NCBI GenBank assembly: GCA_002409745.1
Contig: DHOU01000046.1
Location: forward strand, 1 to 49,848
From: Bacteroidales bacterium UBA5382
GTDB lineage: Bacteria > Bacteroidota > Bacteroidia > Bacteroidales > Dysgonomonadaceae
DNA length: 49,848 bases
Direction of reading: 5' to 3'
The translations under genes were made by a program, and so were the position numbers. Positions within the stretch are counted from its first letter, which is position 1. The number at the start of each line of letters is the position of its first letter. Under the pieces are notes generated by a model that ran no database searches, had not been told where the DNA came from, and saw nothing but the letters and a program-made list of their open reading frames with translations. Positions 26,254 through 35,479 of the stretch are shown piece by piece.

Positions 26254-26373
26254 ATATACAGGTAGATAATAAGAATGAATGTTGAAAACGATGTAAAGAT
26301 AAAGAAAATAATGATTGTATAAATGCGTTTTCAAAAGTATTTATAGGAAACGGCTCGCGCTAAAATAAAGAAA

Positions 26374-26403
26374 AACAACCGGACTTATAAAAAGCCGGTT
26401 GTT
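26374..26403 (-). terminator. Terminator of rplU-rpmA, possibly bidirectional
   Basis: AACAACCGG (26374-26382) and CCGGTTGTT (26395-26403) form a perfect 9-bp stem. On the minus strand it is followed by TTTTTCTTT; on the plus strand by a TTTTC/ATTTT tract. Confidence 0.8.
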
Positions 26404-26472
26404 TTCATTTTATCAACTAAAAAACGATAACTTTATGGTTTAAAGTCTATTTTAACCGTTTTAATACAACAT

Positions 26473-26742
26473 TCAGGCCTGTGCTTCCGAGCTGGGAAAC
26501 ACCGATACAAACGAACGGTTATTTCTTCTTTTGCGGAAAACGACCACACCGTCAATTAAAGCGAACAATGTGTGATCTTTACCGATACCTACATTTTCAC
26601 CGGGATGATGAACCGTGCCACGCTGTCTTACCAAAATATTGCCGGCTTTTGCCGCTTCACCTCCGAATACTTTTACGCCTAATCGCTTACTTTCCGATTC
26701 GCGACCGTTCTTTGAACTACCTACACCTTTTTTATGTGCCAT
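26473..26742 (-). CDS. rpmA: 50S ribosomal protein L27
   Basis: 89 residues. It begins [19 protein letters not shown] and has [19 protein letters not shown] and the [15 protein letters not shown] signature. It has no N-terminal cleavage extension. L27 reaches the peptidyl-transferase centre. Second gene of the rplU-rpmA operon. Confidence 0.98.
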   Translation of the reverse strand: MAHKKGVGSSKNGRESESKRLGVKVFGGEAAKAGNILVRQRGTVHHPGENVGIGKDHTLFALIDGVVVFRKRRNNRSFVSVFPSSEAQA

Positions 26743-26762
26743 TTCTTTTTCTCCTTCACTGA

Positions 26763-27074
26763 TTAAGCAATAATTTCTTTTACCTTTACTTCCGAGAATT
26801 GTTGACGGTGACCGTTCAACTTCTGATATCCTTTTCTTCTTTTCTTTTTGAAAACAAGAACTTTGTCTCCTTTTACATGAGACAATACTTCGACGACCAC
26901 CTTGGCTCCTTCAATCGAAGGCGTACCCACTTTCACATCGCCGTCGTTATCAACGAGCAATACGTTTTCAAACTCTACATCGGCACCACGATCTGCATTC
27001 AAGCGGTGTACGAATAATTTTTGGTCTTGCGTTACTTTAAACTGCTGACCTTGAATGTCTACTATGACGTACAT
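26763..27074 (-). CDS. rplU: 50S ribosomal protein L21
   Basis: 103 residues, standard length. [14 protein letters not shown] at the start and [19 protein letters not shown], the L21 signature, near the end. It binds 23S rRNA. Followed by rpmA after 20 bp, the usual gene order. Confidence 0.98.
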   Translation of the reverse strand: MYVIVDIQGQQFKVTQDQKLFVHRLNADRGADVEFENVLLVDNDGDVKVGTPSIEGAKVVVEVLSHVKGDKVLVFKKKRRKGYQKLNGHRQQFSEVKVKEIIA

Positions 27075-27154
27075 ATAAAAATAACTTTTACGTTACATGC
27101 CTGAGGCGAACCGTTTTCACGGCTTCTTATCGGGCCTATTGGCAAAATGAGGTG

Positions 27155-27186
27155 CAAAAATACCAATCTTTTCGGTAAACACCAAA
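27155..27186 (-). promoter_or_regulatory. Bacteroidetes-type promoter of rplU-rpmA
   Basis: On the minus strand, TTTG (27183-27186) and TATTTTTG (27155-27162) are separated by 20 bp, matching the -33 TTG/-7 TAnnTTTG pattern. It lies about 80 bp upstream of rplU. Confidence 0.72.
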
Positions 27187-27310
27187 TATTCTTTTGTTTT
27201 TTATCTTCAAATACAAAAACATTTCCTTTTTTGTTCTGTTATATTATATAGTTTTTACCTATAAGTAATATAAAGACTATATAAACAAACATTTAACATT
27301 TAGTAAAACA

Positions 27311-28602
27311 ATGAAAAAAGATTTTTTTTATTATTACATTTATCTTTAGTTTTAGGGGTATTCATTTTCAACTCTTGTGAAAGTGAAAATAATATAGAAA
27401 CCTCTTACAATGATGATGAGAGCGAAGCATTTACCGCAACCCAAAATCCAAACAGGATTTCTCCAGATGAAGCTGTTAATACATTAAACTACTTTATAGG
27501 ATTAAATGAAGAAAACAGTACTAGGTCAATAGGGTCACCAGTTAGTGTGAAGAATATTGAGGCTATAACAAAAAATCAAAGTCAACTAAGAAGTTCAAGT
27601 TATGATTTGTCACAAGTGCCTGACACGATGATGTACATAATTAATTTGAATAATGAAGGCGGCTTTGCTCTAATGTCCGCGGACAAACGTACCGAACCTA
27701 TTTTTGCATTGGTTGACAATGGGAATTACAGCAAAGAAGATGATGAATTAATTCATAATGAAAGCTTTAAAATGTTTATCAAATATTCCGAAGAATATTT
27801 CATCCATACAATAAATACCCCACAAACAAGAATTGGTAGCGAAACCGAACTTGGACAGGACGACCCGACCGGTCAATGGTATTTGAATAGAAAAACGGCC
27901 CCTAAGCTAATATGGTCATGGAATCAAGATGCACCTTTTAATGATTACTGTCCATCATAACCAAGTGGTGGCAACAGTGTCGTTGGATGTGTTGCTGTTG
28001 CTTTAGGATATGCGACTGCTCATTTTTCAGCTATTGAATCTATTAATGGCTATCCGATTGATTGGGATGTTATACAGCAAATGAAAACAAAAGATGACTT
28101 ATTAGCAAATGCAGTAGGTCGCAACCAAGTAGATAGATTATTAAGAGAAATAGGAAGAAACGTCAATATGAATTATGGCAAAACTAGCTATGCTACTGAT
28201 GCCAAAGCTTGGGAATATCTTCAAACATTAGATATTAAATTTAAAACAGGTTTTAGGCAATATAGGACTGATTTGTCTGTTACTAATTTCTATAATTGTC
28301 TTAGAAGCACGAGAGGTATTATTGTTATGGGAGGAAGAAACATAAATGGAGCAGGTCATTTTTGGGTAGTGGATGGTATAAAATGTTATAAAAGCAATTC
28401 TACTACTGAAAAAAATTTAGATTTATACCATTGTAATTGGGGATATGGCGGTACCTATGATGGTTATTATTTAGAACAAGTTTATAATTTTATAAATACT
28501 TTTTCATATCTAAGCGGCGGTATATCGTCCGAAGCACCATCTAACGTAAACTATAATTATGGAATAATATACTGTGCTTTATCGAGTAAAGATCCAGATT
28601 AA
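27311..28602 (+). pseudogene. Peptidase C10 (streptopain-like) cysteine protease, broken
   Basis: The repaired reading is about 430 residues. It has a lipoprotein-type signal (FFLLLHLSLVLGVFIFNSC), then a Spi-like prodomain (DEAVNTLNYF to FALVDNG), and a papain-like C10 domain with the active cysteine in VVGCVAVALG, the histidine in GAGHFWVVDG and the NWGYGGTYDGYY motif. Two lesions are seen. The ATG at 27311 is out of frame by one base (A6 then T8 runs), and an in-frame TAA at 27958-27960 falls shortly before the active cysteine. C10 proteases of Bacteroidales are exported and act on host or environmental proteins. The T8 run could allow slippage at the signal, but the TAA would still stop translation. 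A lipoprotein gene follows by 20 bp. Confidence 0.82.
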
Positions 28603-28622
28603 ATAATTAAAAGAGCGAAAAA

Positions 28623-29024
28623 ATGAAAAAAATACTATTATTGTTTATTTCAGTTATGTTTTGTATATCGTGTTCCAATTCTGAAAACACGGAGGACATA
28701 GGCCTTTCTGCACAAGTTGTAGAATTTACTTATGAAGGTGGAAATAGAAGTTTATCCACAAAGGTTGATACATGGTGGATATCTAATCTTCGTGTGAATG
28801 GAGTTGATATCCCATCAAATGATAAAAACTATGCATTTATTAAGGGTGAATACGAAACAGTTGTCGGAATAAAAGCCTCATGGGTTACTATTGAAAAGAA
28901 TGGTAAAAAACTTAATATTAATGTTTCGGACAATACGAACTCCGAGTCGCGAGAAATAATAGTGACTCTACAAAATTCTAATTTTTTTGATACTGTAACT
29001 ATCATTCAAAAACCAAAAAAGTAA
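28623..29024 (+). CDS. Small lipoprotein, BACON-like, downstream of the C10 protease
   Basis: 133 residues. A signal peptide ends in a lipobox (CISC, C17), followed by a beta-rich domain resembling BACON/immunoglobulin-like domains (WWISNLRVNG, ASWVTIEKNGKKLNINVSDN, SREIIVTLQN). It is close behind the C10 protease gene, as are inhibitor genes of some C10 proteases in Bacteroides, so an inhibitor role is possible but unproven. A strong terminator follows. Confidence 0.6.
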   Translation: MKKILLLFISVMFCISCSNSENTEDIGLSAQVVEFTYEGGNRSLSTKVDTWWISNLRVNGVDIPSNDKNYAFIKGEYETVVGIKASWVTIEKNGKKLNINVSDNTNSESREIIVTLQNSNFFDTVTIIQKPKK

Positions 29025-29102
29025 ATTATTTTTTCGGTGTATAATGAAAATTGACTATTCCTAAATAAGCGTTACAGTTTATTGGACAAAATTAAATGAT
29101 TT

Positions 29103-29140
29103 ATCAGAGAGAAACAAGGTTAACCTTGTTTCTCTCTGAT
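29103..29140 (+). terminator. Strong palindromic terminator
   Basis: A perfect 17-bp stem (ATCAGAGAGAAACAAGG and its complement) around TTAA is followed by a T6 run and ends the C10/lipoprotein unit. The remaining gap to 29303 shows no gene. Confidence 0.88.
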
Positions 29141-29303
29141 TTTTTATACGTTCTAATTTTTACACTTTTTTGTTTATGCATCTGTTCAGGGGTTTTCATA
29201 TGACAAGACCAATGAGGTCTTTTTGTATTGTAAGAAACTTTTTTGACTCACTGCAAATGCTATTTCACCCTCTTTTTATTCGTTAATCGGCCAGGAGCTT
29301 CAA

Positions 29304-30815
29304 TCAATGGATAGACAATTCGTTATCCAACTCAAAATACACATTCCCGATTTGGTCAATAATATCCGAAGCCACAAAACTCCTCGGATGTATAACCGAC
29401 TGCGTTCTGTCTGCGGTTCGTCCATGCATATATACCGCCATGCGCGCGGCATCGATAGCCGGATACCCTTGGGCAAGCAACCCCGCAACCATCCCTGTCA
29501 ACACATCCCCGCTTCCGGCGGTCGCCAACGCGGGTGTTCCCGAACTGTTTATATAAACGGTTTCATTATTGACAATCATCGAATAAGCGCCTTTCAAAAT
29601 AAGAATAACCGGATATTTTTTGACAAAAAAATGGATTTTATCCATTTTATCATAATCGTTTTCCCAGGAACCGATTAAGCGTGAGAGCTCTTTGGGATGC
29701 GGAGTCAATATCGTTCCAACGGGAAGCAAGCTGAGCCATTCTTTATGTTGCGACAAGATGTTCAATCCGTCCGCATCAACGACCAACGACTGTTTATTTC
29801 CTGACAAGAACCGATAGAAAGCCTTTTGTGTAGCGGGTTCCGTCCCCAATCCGATCCCGACACCTATGGCATCGGGACGGATATCGAAGGCAATATCCGA
29901 AAGATAGTCCGAATCAGCATCTTCTATCACCATTGCTTCCGGAAACCAACTGCCCAATACCGCCGAAAGACCTTTCGGGCCATACGCCGTCACCAATCCG
30001 CAACCGGTTTTCAAGGCCGCTTTAGCCGCTAAACAGACCGAACCGGTCTTCCCCCCGCTTCCGCCAATTATCAACGCATGCCCCTGCGTGCCTTTATGGG
30101 CGAATCGCGATAACGGCTTCAACAATGCAGCAATATCCTCTTTTACCTGGAAAAACCAATTCGTTTCCGCTTCGGATATCGCTTTCTGGCTTAATCCGAT
30201 ATCCACGAGCGTCACTTCGCCCGTAAACGGGGCGTTATCCGGCAAAAACAAGGCCGCTTTCGGAATCTGAAAAGTCACCGTGTGTGCAGCCTGTACGGCA
30301 AAATCCGTATGCTTATCCATAAACAAACCGCTCGGCACATCGATACTGATAATGGTTTTTCCACTCTCATTCATGCGGAGGATCACATCGTGGGCAATAC
30401 CGGACACGTCACGGTTCAATCCCGTACCGAAGAGCGCATCGATTAAAATAGCGTAATCGGAAAAATCGGGAATTTCTTCCGCTTTCGAGACAAACAGCAA
30501 AGGAACATTTTCCGCTTTTGCCCGCCGGATATTATGAGCGCAATCTTCCGACCGCCTCTTGCTATATTCCACGTTACACACTTTCACCGAATACCCCGAC
30601 GACGACAACAAACGGGCGACGACAATCCCATCCCCCCCGTTATTCCCCGTTCCGGATAGAATCAATATCGAGGCCTGCTTGTCTTGATATTTTTCAATAA
30701 ACCAATAGTAAAAAGCCTTTGCGGCTCTTTTCATGAGTTCGAGCGAAGAAACCGCTTCGTAAGTAACGGTTTTTGCATCGATCTCGCGTATTTGTTCTGC
30801 CGATAATATCTTCAT
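29304..30815 (-). CDS. nnr: Bifunctional NAD(P)H-hydrate epimerase/dehydratase
   Basis: 503 residues, fusion of both repair enzymes. The N-terminal NnrE (YjeF_N) domain contains LSGTGNNGGDGIVVARLL and IDALFGTGLNRDVSG. The C-terminal NnrD kinase-fold domain (from about 220) contains GSGGKTGSVCLAAKAAL, TPHPKELSRLIG and TAGSGDVLTGMVAGLLAQG. It repairs hydrated, inactive NADH and NADPH. It lies downstream of nadK, so two genes of NAD(P) supply and maintenance are neighbours. Confidence 0.96.
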   Translation of the reverse strand: MKILSAEQIREIDAKTVTYEAVSSLELMKRAAKAFYYWFIEKYQDKQASILILSGTGNNGGDGIVVARLLSSSGYSVKVCNVEYSKRRSEDCAHNIRRAKAENVPLLFVSKAEEIPDFSDYAILIDALFGTGLNRDVSGIAHDVILRMNESGKTIISIDVPSGLFMDKHTDFAVQAAHTVTFQIPKAALFLPDNAPFTGEVTLVDIGLSQKAISEAETNWFFQVKEDIAALLKPLSRFAHKGTQGHALIIGGSGGKTGSVCLAAKAALKTGCGLVTAYGPKGLSAVLGSWFPEAMVIEDADSDYLSDIAFDIRPDAIGVGIGLGTEPATQKAFYRFLSGNKQSLVVDADGLNILSQHKEWLSLLPVGTILTPHPKELSRLIGSWENDYDKMDKIHFFVKKYPVILILKGAYSMIVNNETVYINSSGTPALATAGSGDVLTGMVAGLLAQGYPAIDAARMAVYMHGRTADRTQSVIHPRSFVASDIIDQIGNVYFELDNELSIH

Positions 30816-30866
30816 CGCAGCATTCTCCTCAGTTTACAGTCTTCAGCCCCTTGACTTCATTTGTCA

Positions 30867-30917
30867 TTAGTAATTAGTAATTAGTAATTTATAATTTGTA
30901 ATTAGTAATTTGTAATT
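30867..30917. repeat. AT-rich word repeat (TAATTAG type)
   Basis: The nadK-nnr spacer contains ATTAGTAATTAGTAATT and near copies. No gene. Confidence 0.7.
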
Positions 30918-30926
30918 ATCCCCAAC

Positions 30927-31823
30927 CTATCCGTTCTGTTTTCTTACATCCTTTCCCCACATCAATTTATCCCGTAGTGTAGCATAGAAACTGTGACTGA
31001 TGCGTTTCACCACCTTTAGCATATAATCGGCCTTTCGTACTTCCAAGGCCGTATCCTCATGAAAAACCTGCGATTGTCCGTCGAGGGATACCAAGAAATT
31101 ACGGCTCCGGCTTTCCACCTTCAACCGTATTTTACTATTGTCATCGACCACCAATGAGCGCGACGTTAAGTTGTGCGGCGCAATGGCCGACAAAATCAAG
31201 CTCGGCGTGGTCGGCGATAAAATGGCCCCGCCGATGCTCAACGAATAAGCCGTCGAACCGGTAGGCGTAGCGATGACCAATCCATCGGCCTGATAAGAGG
31301 TAAGATAATCGTCATTGATGTAAGCATGGATGGTAAGCATCGAGGCCGTATCCTGTTTAAGAATAGCCACTTCATTCAAGGCTTGGATACTATAACCGAA
31401 AGGCGTGGGATTATCTTCGGCAGTCATTTCCAGCAGCGTACGGTTTTCTATCCGGTAGCGGCCCGACATGATTTCTTTCAGGGTTTCCTCCACATCTCCG
31501 AAATTGATAGCCGCTAAAAAGCCTAATCGCCCCGTATTAATACCCAATACGGGAATGCCGAAAGCTCCGACAGCGCCGGCCGTCCGCAAGAATGTGCCGT
31601 CGCCCCCCACACTTACAGCCATATCCACACACGGAAGTTTTTCAAACAACTCGCAAAGCGGCCGTATCATATCCCGGATGCGTTGAGGCAATGAATGATA
31701 AAACACAGACGGCAAAAACAATTCACAAGGATATTGCTTGATAGCTCTGCATACCGCATAAATTTGTTCTTCGGCTTTGGCCGTCCGGTCGGTAAAAGTA
31801 CTCCCGAATAGGGCTAATTTCAT
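30927..31823 (-). CDS. nadK: NAD kinase
   Basis: 298 residues. The GGDGTFLRTA motif (with NTGRLGFLA following) and the GSTAYSLSIGGAI loop identify ATP-NAD kinase, which makes NADP. The C-terminal SLDGQ is typical. Part of a minus-strand group with the ACT-like gene upstream and nnr downstream; divergent from pdxJ, a common Bacteroidales arrangement. Confidence 0.96.
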   Translation of the reverse strand: MKLALFGSTFTDRTAKAEEQIYAVCRAIKQYPCELFLPSVFYHSLPQRIRDMIRPLCELFEKLPCVDMAVSVGGDGTFLRTAGAVGAFGIPVLGINTGRLGFLAAINFGDVEETLKEIMSGRYRIENRTLLEMTAEDNPTPFGYSIQALNEVAILKQDTASMLTIHAYINDDYLTSYQADGLVIATPTGSTAYSLSIGGAILSPTTPSLILSAIAPHNLTSRSLVVDDNSKIRLKVESRSRNFLVSLDGQSQVFHEDTALEVRKADYMLKVVKRISHSFYATLRDKLMWGKDVRKQNG

Positions 31824-31835
31824 ACTGATTATTGA

Positions 31836-31917
31836 TTTGCTAATCCACTAATTTGCGAATCCGCTAATTTGCTAATCCACTAATTTGCTAATCTGCTAAT
31901 TAGCTAATTAGCTAATT
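31836..31917. repeat. Word repeat (CTAATTTGC type)
   Basis: The spacer upstream of nadK consists of repeated CTAATTTGCTAATCC-like words ending in AATTAGCTAATTAG. No gene. Confidence 0.75.
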
Positions 31918-31931
31918 TTTGATTCCCGAAC

Positions 31932-32309
31932 TTACATATCCAAATAATATAATAGTTCGTTTAACCGTTCTTTGTGCGTGTCATTGATTTCTCCCTCTTT
32001 CATATAGTAATACACCACCTTATAATTAAAGCGTTCGAAACTCCTGAGGACGGAACTCGGGTCGGAGATATTCAACTTCAATGATATCCATACCGACAAA
32101 CCATCGGAGATGGGCAACACCGAAAGATTCACCACATGGGCATTGTTACTCTCAACAATGCGGGCGATATCGGTCAGCGTATAATCTTTAAAAGGCACCT
32201 CCAATATAATCAATGAATTTTCCATCTCCGTCAATTCCGTAAAATCATCGGGAGTCATCGCAGCGGTAAACTTTTCAACCTCTTTTTTGATAATTTCTTT
32301 TGTTGACAT
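31932..32309 (-). CDS. ACT-like domain protein, lacking the usual CBS domains
   Basis: 125 residues. In Bacteroidales the gene before nadK normally encodes a protein of about 220 residues with two CBS domains and a C-terminal ACT-like domain. Here only the latter is present (SLIILEVPFKDYTLTDIARIV, SNNAHVVNLSV, FERFNYKVVYYYMKE, LNELLYYLDM). It starts at its own ATG at 32309 with about 150 bp to the divergent pdxJ. No remnant of CBS domains is visible upstream. Possibly a regulatory protein for NAD metabolism (inference from place). Confidence 0.7.
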   Translation of the reverse strand: MSTKEIIKKEVEKFTAAMTPDDFTELTEMENSLIILEVPFKDYTLTDIARIVESNNAHVVNLSVLPISDGLSVWISLKLNISDPSSVLRSFERFNYKVVYYYMKEGEINDTHKERLNELLYYLDM

Positions 32310-32332
32310 GACGCAAAACAGTTATTTCGTAT

Positions 32333-32340
32333 TACTTTTG
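32333..32340 (+). promoter_or_regulatory. Possible -7 box of the pdxJ operon
   Basis: TACTTTTG fits TAnnTTTG about 125 bp upstream of pdxJ. No clear -33 partner. Confidence 0.4.
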
Positions 32341-32464
32341 TATTTGATTTACAAAGATCATAAAAAATCGCGTATTATACGTGTCTGAAAAGACATTTTT
32401 TATTTTCTTTCCCGAATGCAAACGATGTTTTTCGTTTTCCTTTAGGGATAGTTAAATAGGTAAA

Positions 32465-33202
32465 ATGACAAAACTAAGTGTAAACATTAATAAAATAGCG
32501 ACCCTGCGTAATTCCCGCGGCGGGAATATTCCCAACGTTGTGCAAGTGGCGTTAGATTGTCAACAGTACGGAGCCGACGGGATTACCGTACACCCCCGTC
32601 CCGATCAACGGCATATTCGTTTTGAAGATGTCTTTGACCTTCAATCCAAAGTATATACGGAATTCAACATTGAAGGGAACCCCACTCCCGAATTTATCAC
32701 GTTAATAAAAAAAATCAGACCGACGCAAGTAACGCTGGTTCCGGATGCGCCCGATGCCCTGACCTCCAACACGGGATGGAACACCGTTACACAGGTGTCT
32801 TTTCTAACGGATGTCGTCAACGAATTCCAATCATTGGGGATACGCACGTCGATTTTCGTGAATGCCGATGAAGAAATGATTCGCGGAGCTTCGCAAATCG
32901 GTGCGGACCGGGTTGAATTATACACGGGCCCCTATGCCCAGGATTATCCGAAAGACCGAGAGCAGGCGATGGCGCCCTTTACCGCGGCAGCCCGGTTGGC
33001 AAAAGATCTCGGGCTGGGTGTAAATGCCGGACACGACCTGAATCTCGACAATCTGAATTATCTTTTTTCATGCATTCCCTGGTTAAAGGAAGTGTCTATC
33101 GGGCATTCACTCATCAGTGATGCACTCTACATGGGGTTGGAAAAAACAATAAAAGCGTATAAAAATTGTTTAAACCCACCGGAAAGTACGATTTTAACAT
33201 AG
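32465..33202 (+). CDS. pdxJ: Pyridoxine 5'-phosphate synthase
   Basis: 245 residues, TIM barrel. It condenses 1-deoxyxylulose 5-phosphate with aminoacetone phosphate to PNP. Motifs: [70 protein letters not shown]. The order pdxJ then exbB is usual in Bacteroidales. Confidence 0.96.
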   Translation: MTKLSVNINKIATLRNSRGGNIPNVVQVALDCQQYGADGITVHPRPDQRHIRFEDVFDLQSKVYTEFNIEGNPTPEFITLIKKIRPTQVTLVPDAPDALTSNTGWNTVTQVSFLTDVVNEFQSLGIRTSIFVNADEEMIRGASQIGADRVELYTGPYAQDYPKDREQAMAPFTAAARLAKDLGLGVNAGHDLNLDNLNYLFSCIPWLKEVSIGHSLISDALYMGLEKTIKAYKNCLNPPESTILT

Positions 33203-33241
33203 AATATCGTTATCTTTACCTGCTTAAAAACAGATGATGAA

Positions 33242-33964
33242 ATGAATATCTTACAAATCGTTCCGCCGGCAAGCGACAGCTTACAACAAATACAGCAGCA
33301 GGTACAACAAGAGGTTACGAATGCGCTCACCTCTTCCGAACCGTCACAAACCATCATCGACCTCGCGTTCAATAACGGTTGGTTTATGATTGTTTTATTA
33401 CTGCTTTTCCTGTCAGTCATTTATATTTTCATTGAAAGAGCGCTGGTCATCCAGCGAGCTGCGAAAGAAGAAGACTCTTTCATGAATCGGATCAAAGATT
33501 ATATTTTGGAAGAAAAAACGGAGGCTGCGGTTGCGCTTTGCCGTAAGAATAACACGCCCGCCTCGGCTATTTTGCAAAAAGGCATCGACCTTTTAGGGAG
33601 GCCTGTCCCGGAAATAGCCGATGTGATGAAAACCCAACAAGACGTGGAAATCATCCGGCTGAATAAGGGAATGCCTTTGTTGGCCGCCCTATCTCTGGTG
33701 GCTCCGCTGCTGGGACTGCTTATTACCACCGTGGAGGTAACCCAACATTTGATGACGGTGGCGTATGCCGGTTCAAGCGCTTCGATAGCTTCTTTAGCGT
33801 CCGCCTTCTACTTGCCGGCGACTTCTGTAATAGGAGGCCTCATTGTGGGAATCGTAGGCCTTTGCGGATACTTTCATCTCAAAAACAGCCTTCGTACGGC
33901 GACCGGCAAACTGACGGAAAAGAGAGTCGAATTTATCGAATTTCTAAGTCATCCGGCCGAATAG
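33242..33964 (+). CDS. MotA/TolQ/ExbB proton channel family protein
   Basis: 240 residues, three membrane segments (about 40-60, 130-160 and 190-215). The first is followed by an amphipathic helix (FIERALVIQRAAKEE). MPLLAALSLVAPLLGLLITTV is the conserved TolQ/ExbB segment, and a glycine-rich last helix follows. It should form the proton channel that drives a TonB-type transducer. In Bacteroidales an ExbD gene normally follows, but here a TIM-barrel gene does. Confidence 0.9.
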   Translation: MNILQIVPPASDSLQQIQQQVQQEVTNALTSSEPSQTIIDLAFNNGWFMIVLLLLFLSVIYIFIERALVIQRAAKEEDSFMNRIKDYILEEKTEAAVALCRKNNTPASAILQKGIDLLGRPVPEIADVMKTQQDVEIIRLNKGMPLLAALSLVAPLLGLLITTVEVTQHLMTVAYAGSSASIASLASAFYLPATSVIGGLIVGIVGLCGYFHLKNSLRTATGKLTEKRVEFIEFLSHPAE

Positions 33965-34007
33965 TTTTCGTAAAATGTCTATAAAAAATTTATTCGTTTA
34001 GAAATAT

Positions 34008-34667
34008 ATGAGGAAACCTCCTGTTTTCACAAGCCGTTTCAGAACAAAGATCGTAACCGTTCCGGACGTCATAGACAACTGTTCGGGAATACGGATTTTC
34101 GGGCAATTATTAAAATCGTTTTTGTTCAGCACCGATGTGGCGATTATTCGCAACACCAATGCCGATGCCATTATCGCCGTATATCCATTCACCCCCCAAC
34201 CGCTCATTTCGCATGCGTTGATAGGGGCTTCCGACAAACCGGTATTTTGCGGAGTCGGCGGCGGTATTACGTCAGGAGAAAGATGTATCGAATTAGCTCT
34301 CGATGCTGAATTTCAGGGAGCATTGGGAGTCATATTAAACAAACCGGCTCCAAACGATATCATCAAGAAGATGAAACAGAAAATAGATATCCCCATTGTC
34401 ATAACCATTGTCTCGGAAAAAGATGATATTAATGGACGATTAAAAGCCGGAGTAGATATTTTCAATGTATCGGGCGCCGCAAGCACGGCCGATATTGTAA
34501 AAAAAATCAGAGACATCGATAACGATATTCCGATTATTGCGACGGGGGGTAAAACCGACGAGACGATACAACAGGTCATCGATGCCGGTGCGAATGCTAT
34601 TTCCTATACGCCTCCTACCACGGCTGTGTTATTTAAAGAAATCATGCTCCGGTACAGGAGTGAATAA
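34008..34667 (+). CDS. TIM-barrel protein, aldolase/HisA-like, function unknown
   Basis: 219 residues with alternating strand/helix repeats typical of a (beta/alpha)8 barrel: FCGVGGGITSG, AEFQGALGVILNKP, IPIVITIVSE, GVDIFNVSGA and IPIIATGGKTDETIQQVIDAGANAISYTPP. The late glycine-rich phosphate-binding loops resemble KDPG aldolase and HisA/HisF folds. No catalytic lysine assignment is possible by eye. It lies between the ExbB-type and TonB-like genes, with only 7 bp to the latter, so it is in that operon. Confidence 0.65.
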   Translation: MRKPPVFTSRFRTKIVTVPDVIDNCSGIRIFGQLLKSFLFSTDVAIIRNTNADAIIAVYPFTPQPLISHALIGASDKPVFCGVGGGITSGERCIELALDAEFQGALGVILNKPAPNDIIKKMKQKIDIPIVITIVSEKDDINGRLKAGVDIFNVSGAASTADIVKKIRDIDNDIPIIATGGKTDETIQQVIDAGANAISYTPPTTAVLFKEIMLRYRSE

Positions 34668-34674
34668 GTAGAGA

Positions 34675-35457
34675 ATGATGACAAAAGAAAAAATAGGCGG
34701 AATTATAGGAACAATCGTTTTTTCAGTATTGCTCTTGTTTGTTCTCTTGTTTTCGAAATTTACCATCGCATTGTCTTCCCCGCAAGGATTGGAAGGTATT
34801 CCGGTGATGTTCGGTTTTGTAGAAGACGCCTTCGGCACGAGTGAACCTCCGATGTACGGCATGTCTTTCAACGACACCGAGGCGGCCGCACCGCCGGTTC
34901 CGGCAAAGGAAGATCAGGAACAATCGTTCATGACGCAGAACACGGAATCGTCTATCAAGATACCCGAACAAAAAGAAGTGGTGAAAGAAGAAAAAAGCCC
35001 GGAAGTTTCCGCGGCCGAAAAGCGTCAGGCGCAAGAAGAAACCCGCAAGCGTGAAATCAATCAACAAATGTCGGGGCTCTTCGGCGATACTCCCGGCGGG
35101 AGCAGAGGCAATACGCACGGTACGGGAGTACAAGGCGTGCCTACCGGAAATGCCACGCAAGGGGCCGCCTCCGGTATCGGGGGTATAGGAACGTACGATT
35201 TAGGCGGAAGAAGTGTCGGCAGCGGAGGATTGGTACAACCGAAGTATACGGTAGATGATTACGGCACGGTGGTGGTAAACATCACGGTGGATCCTTCGGG
35301 AAAAGTGATTCGCGCAGAGATTGGCAAGGGAACGAATACCCCCAGCGCCACTTTACGGAATGAAGCGCTCCGTGCAGCCAGAAGCACGCGTTTCAATCTC
35401 ATCAACTCAACCAATAATCAGCAAGGAACCATCACCTATAGATTCAATCTCAATTAA
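34675..35457 (+). CDS. TonB-like energy transducer
   Basis: 260 residues. One N-terminal membrane anchor (about 8-30) and a proline/glutamate/lysine-rich stalk (about 70-130) lead to a glycine-rich stretch (135-185) and a C-terminal TonB/TolA-like domain (VVVNITVDPSGKVIRAEIGKG, LRNEALRAARSTRFN, GTITYRFNLN). It probably couples the proton channel encoded upstream to the outer membrane. The stalk is shorter than in classical TonB. Confidence 0.8.
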   Translation: MMTKEKIGGIIGTIVFSVLLLFVLLFSKFTIALSSPQGLEGIPVMFGFVEDAFGTSEPPMYGMSFNDTEAAAPPVPAKEDQEQSFMTQNTESSIKIPEQKEVVKEEKSPEVSAAEKRQAQEETRKREINQQMSGLFGDTPGGSRGNTHGTGVQGVPTGNATQGAASGIGGIGTYDLGGRSVGSGGLVQPKYTVDDYGTVVVNITVDPSGKVIRAEIGKGTNTPSATLRNEALRAARSTRFNLINSTNNQQGTITYRFNLN

Positions 35458-35479
35458 GGAATTATTTAAATTATCCATT

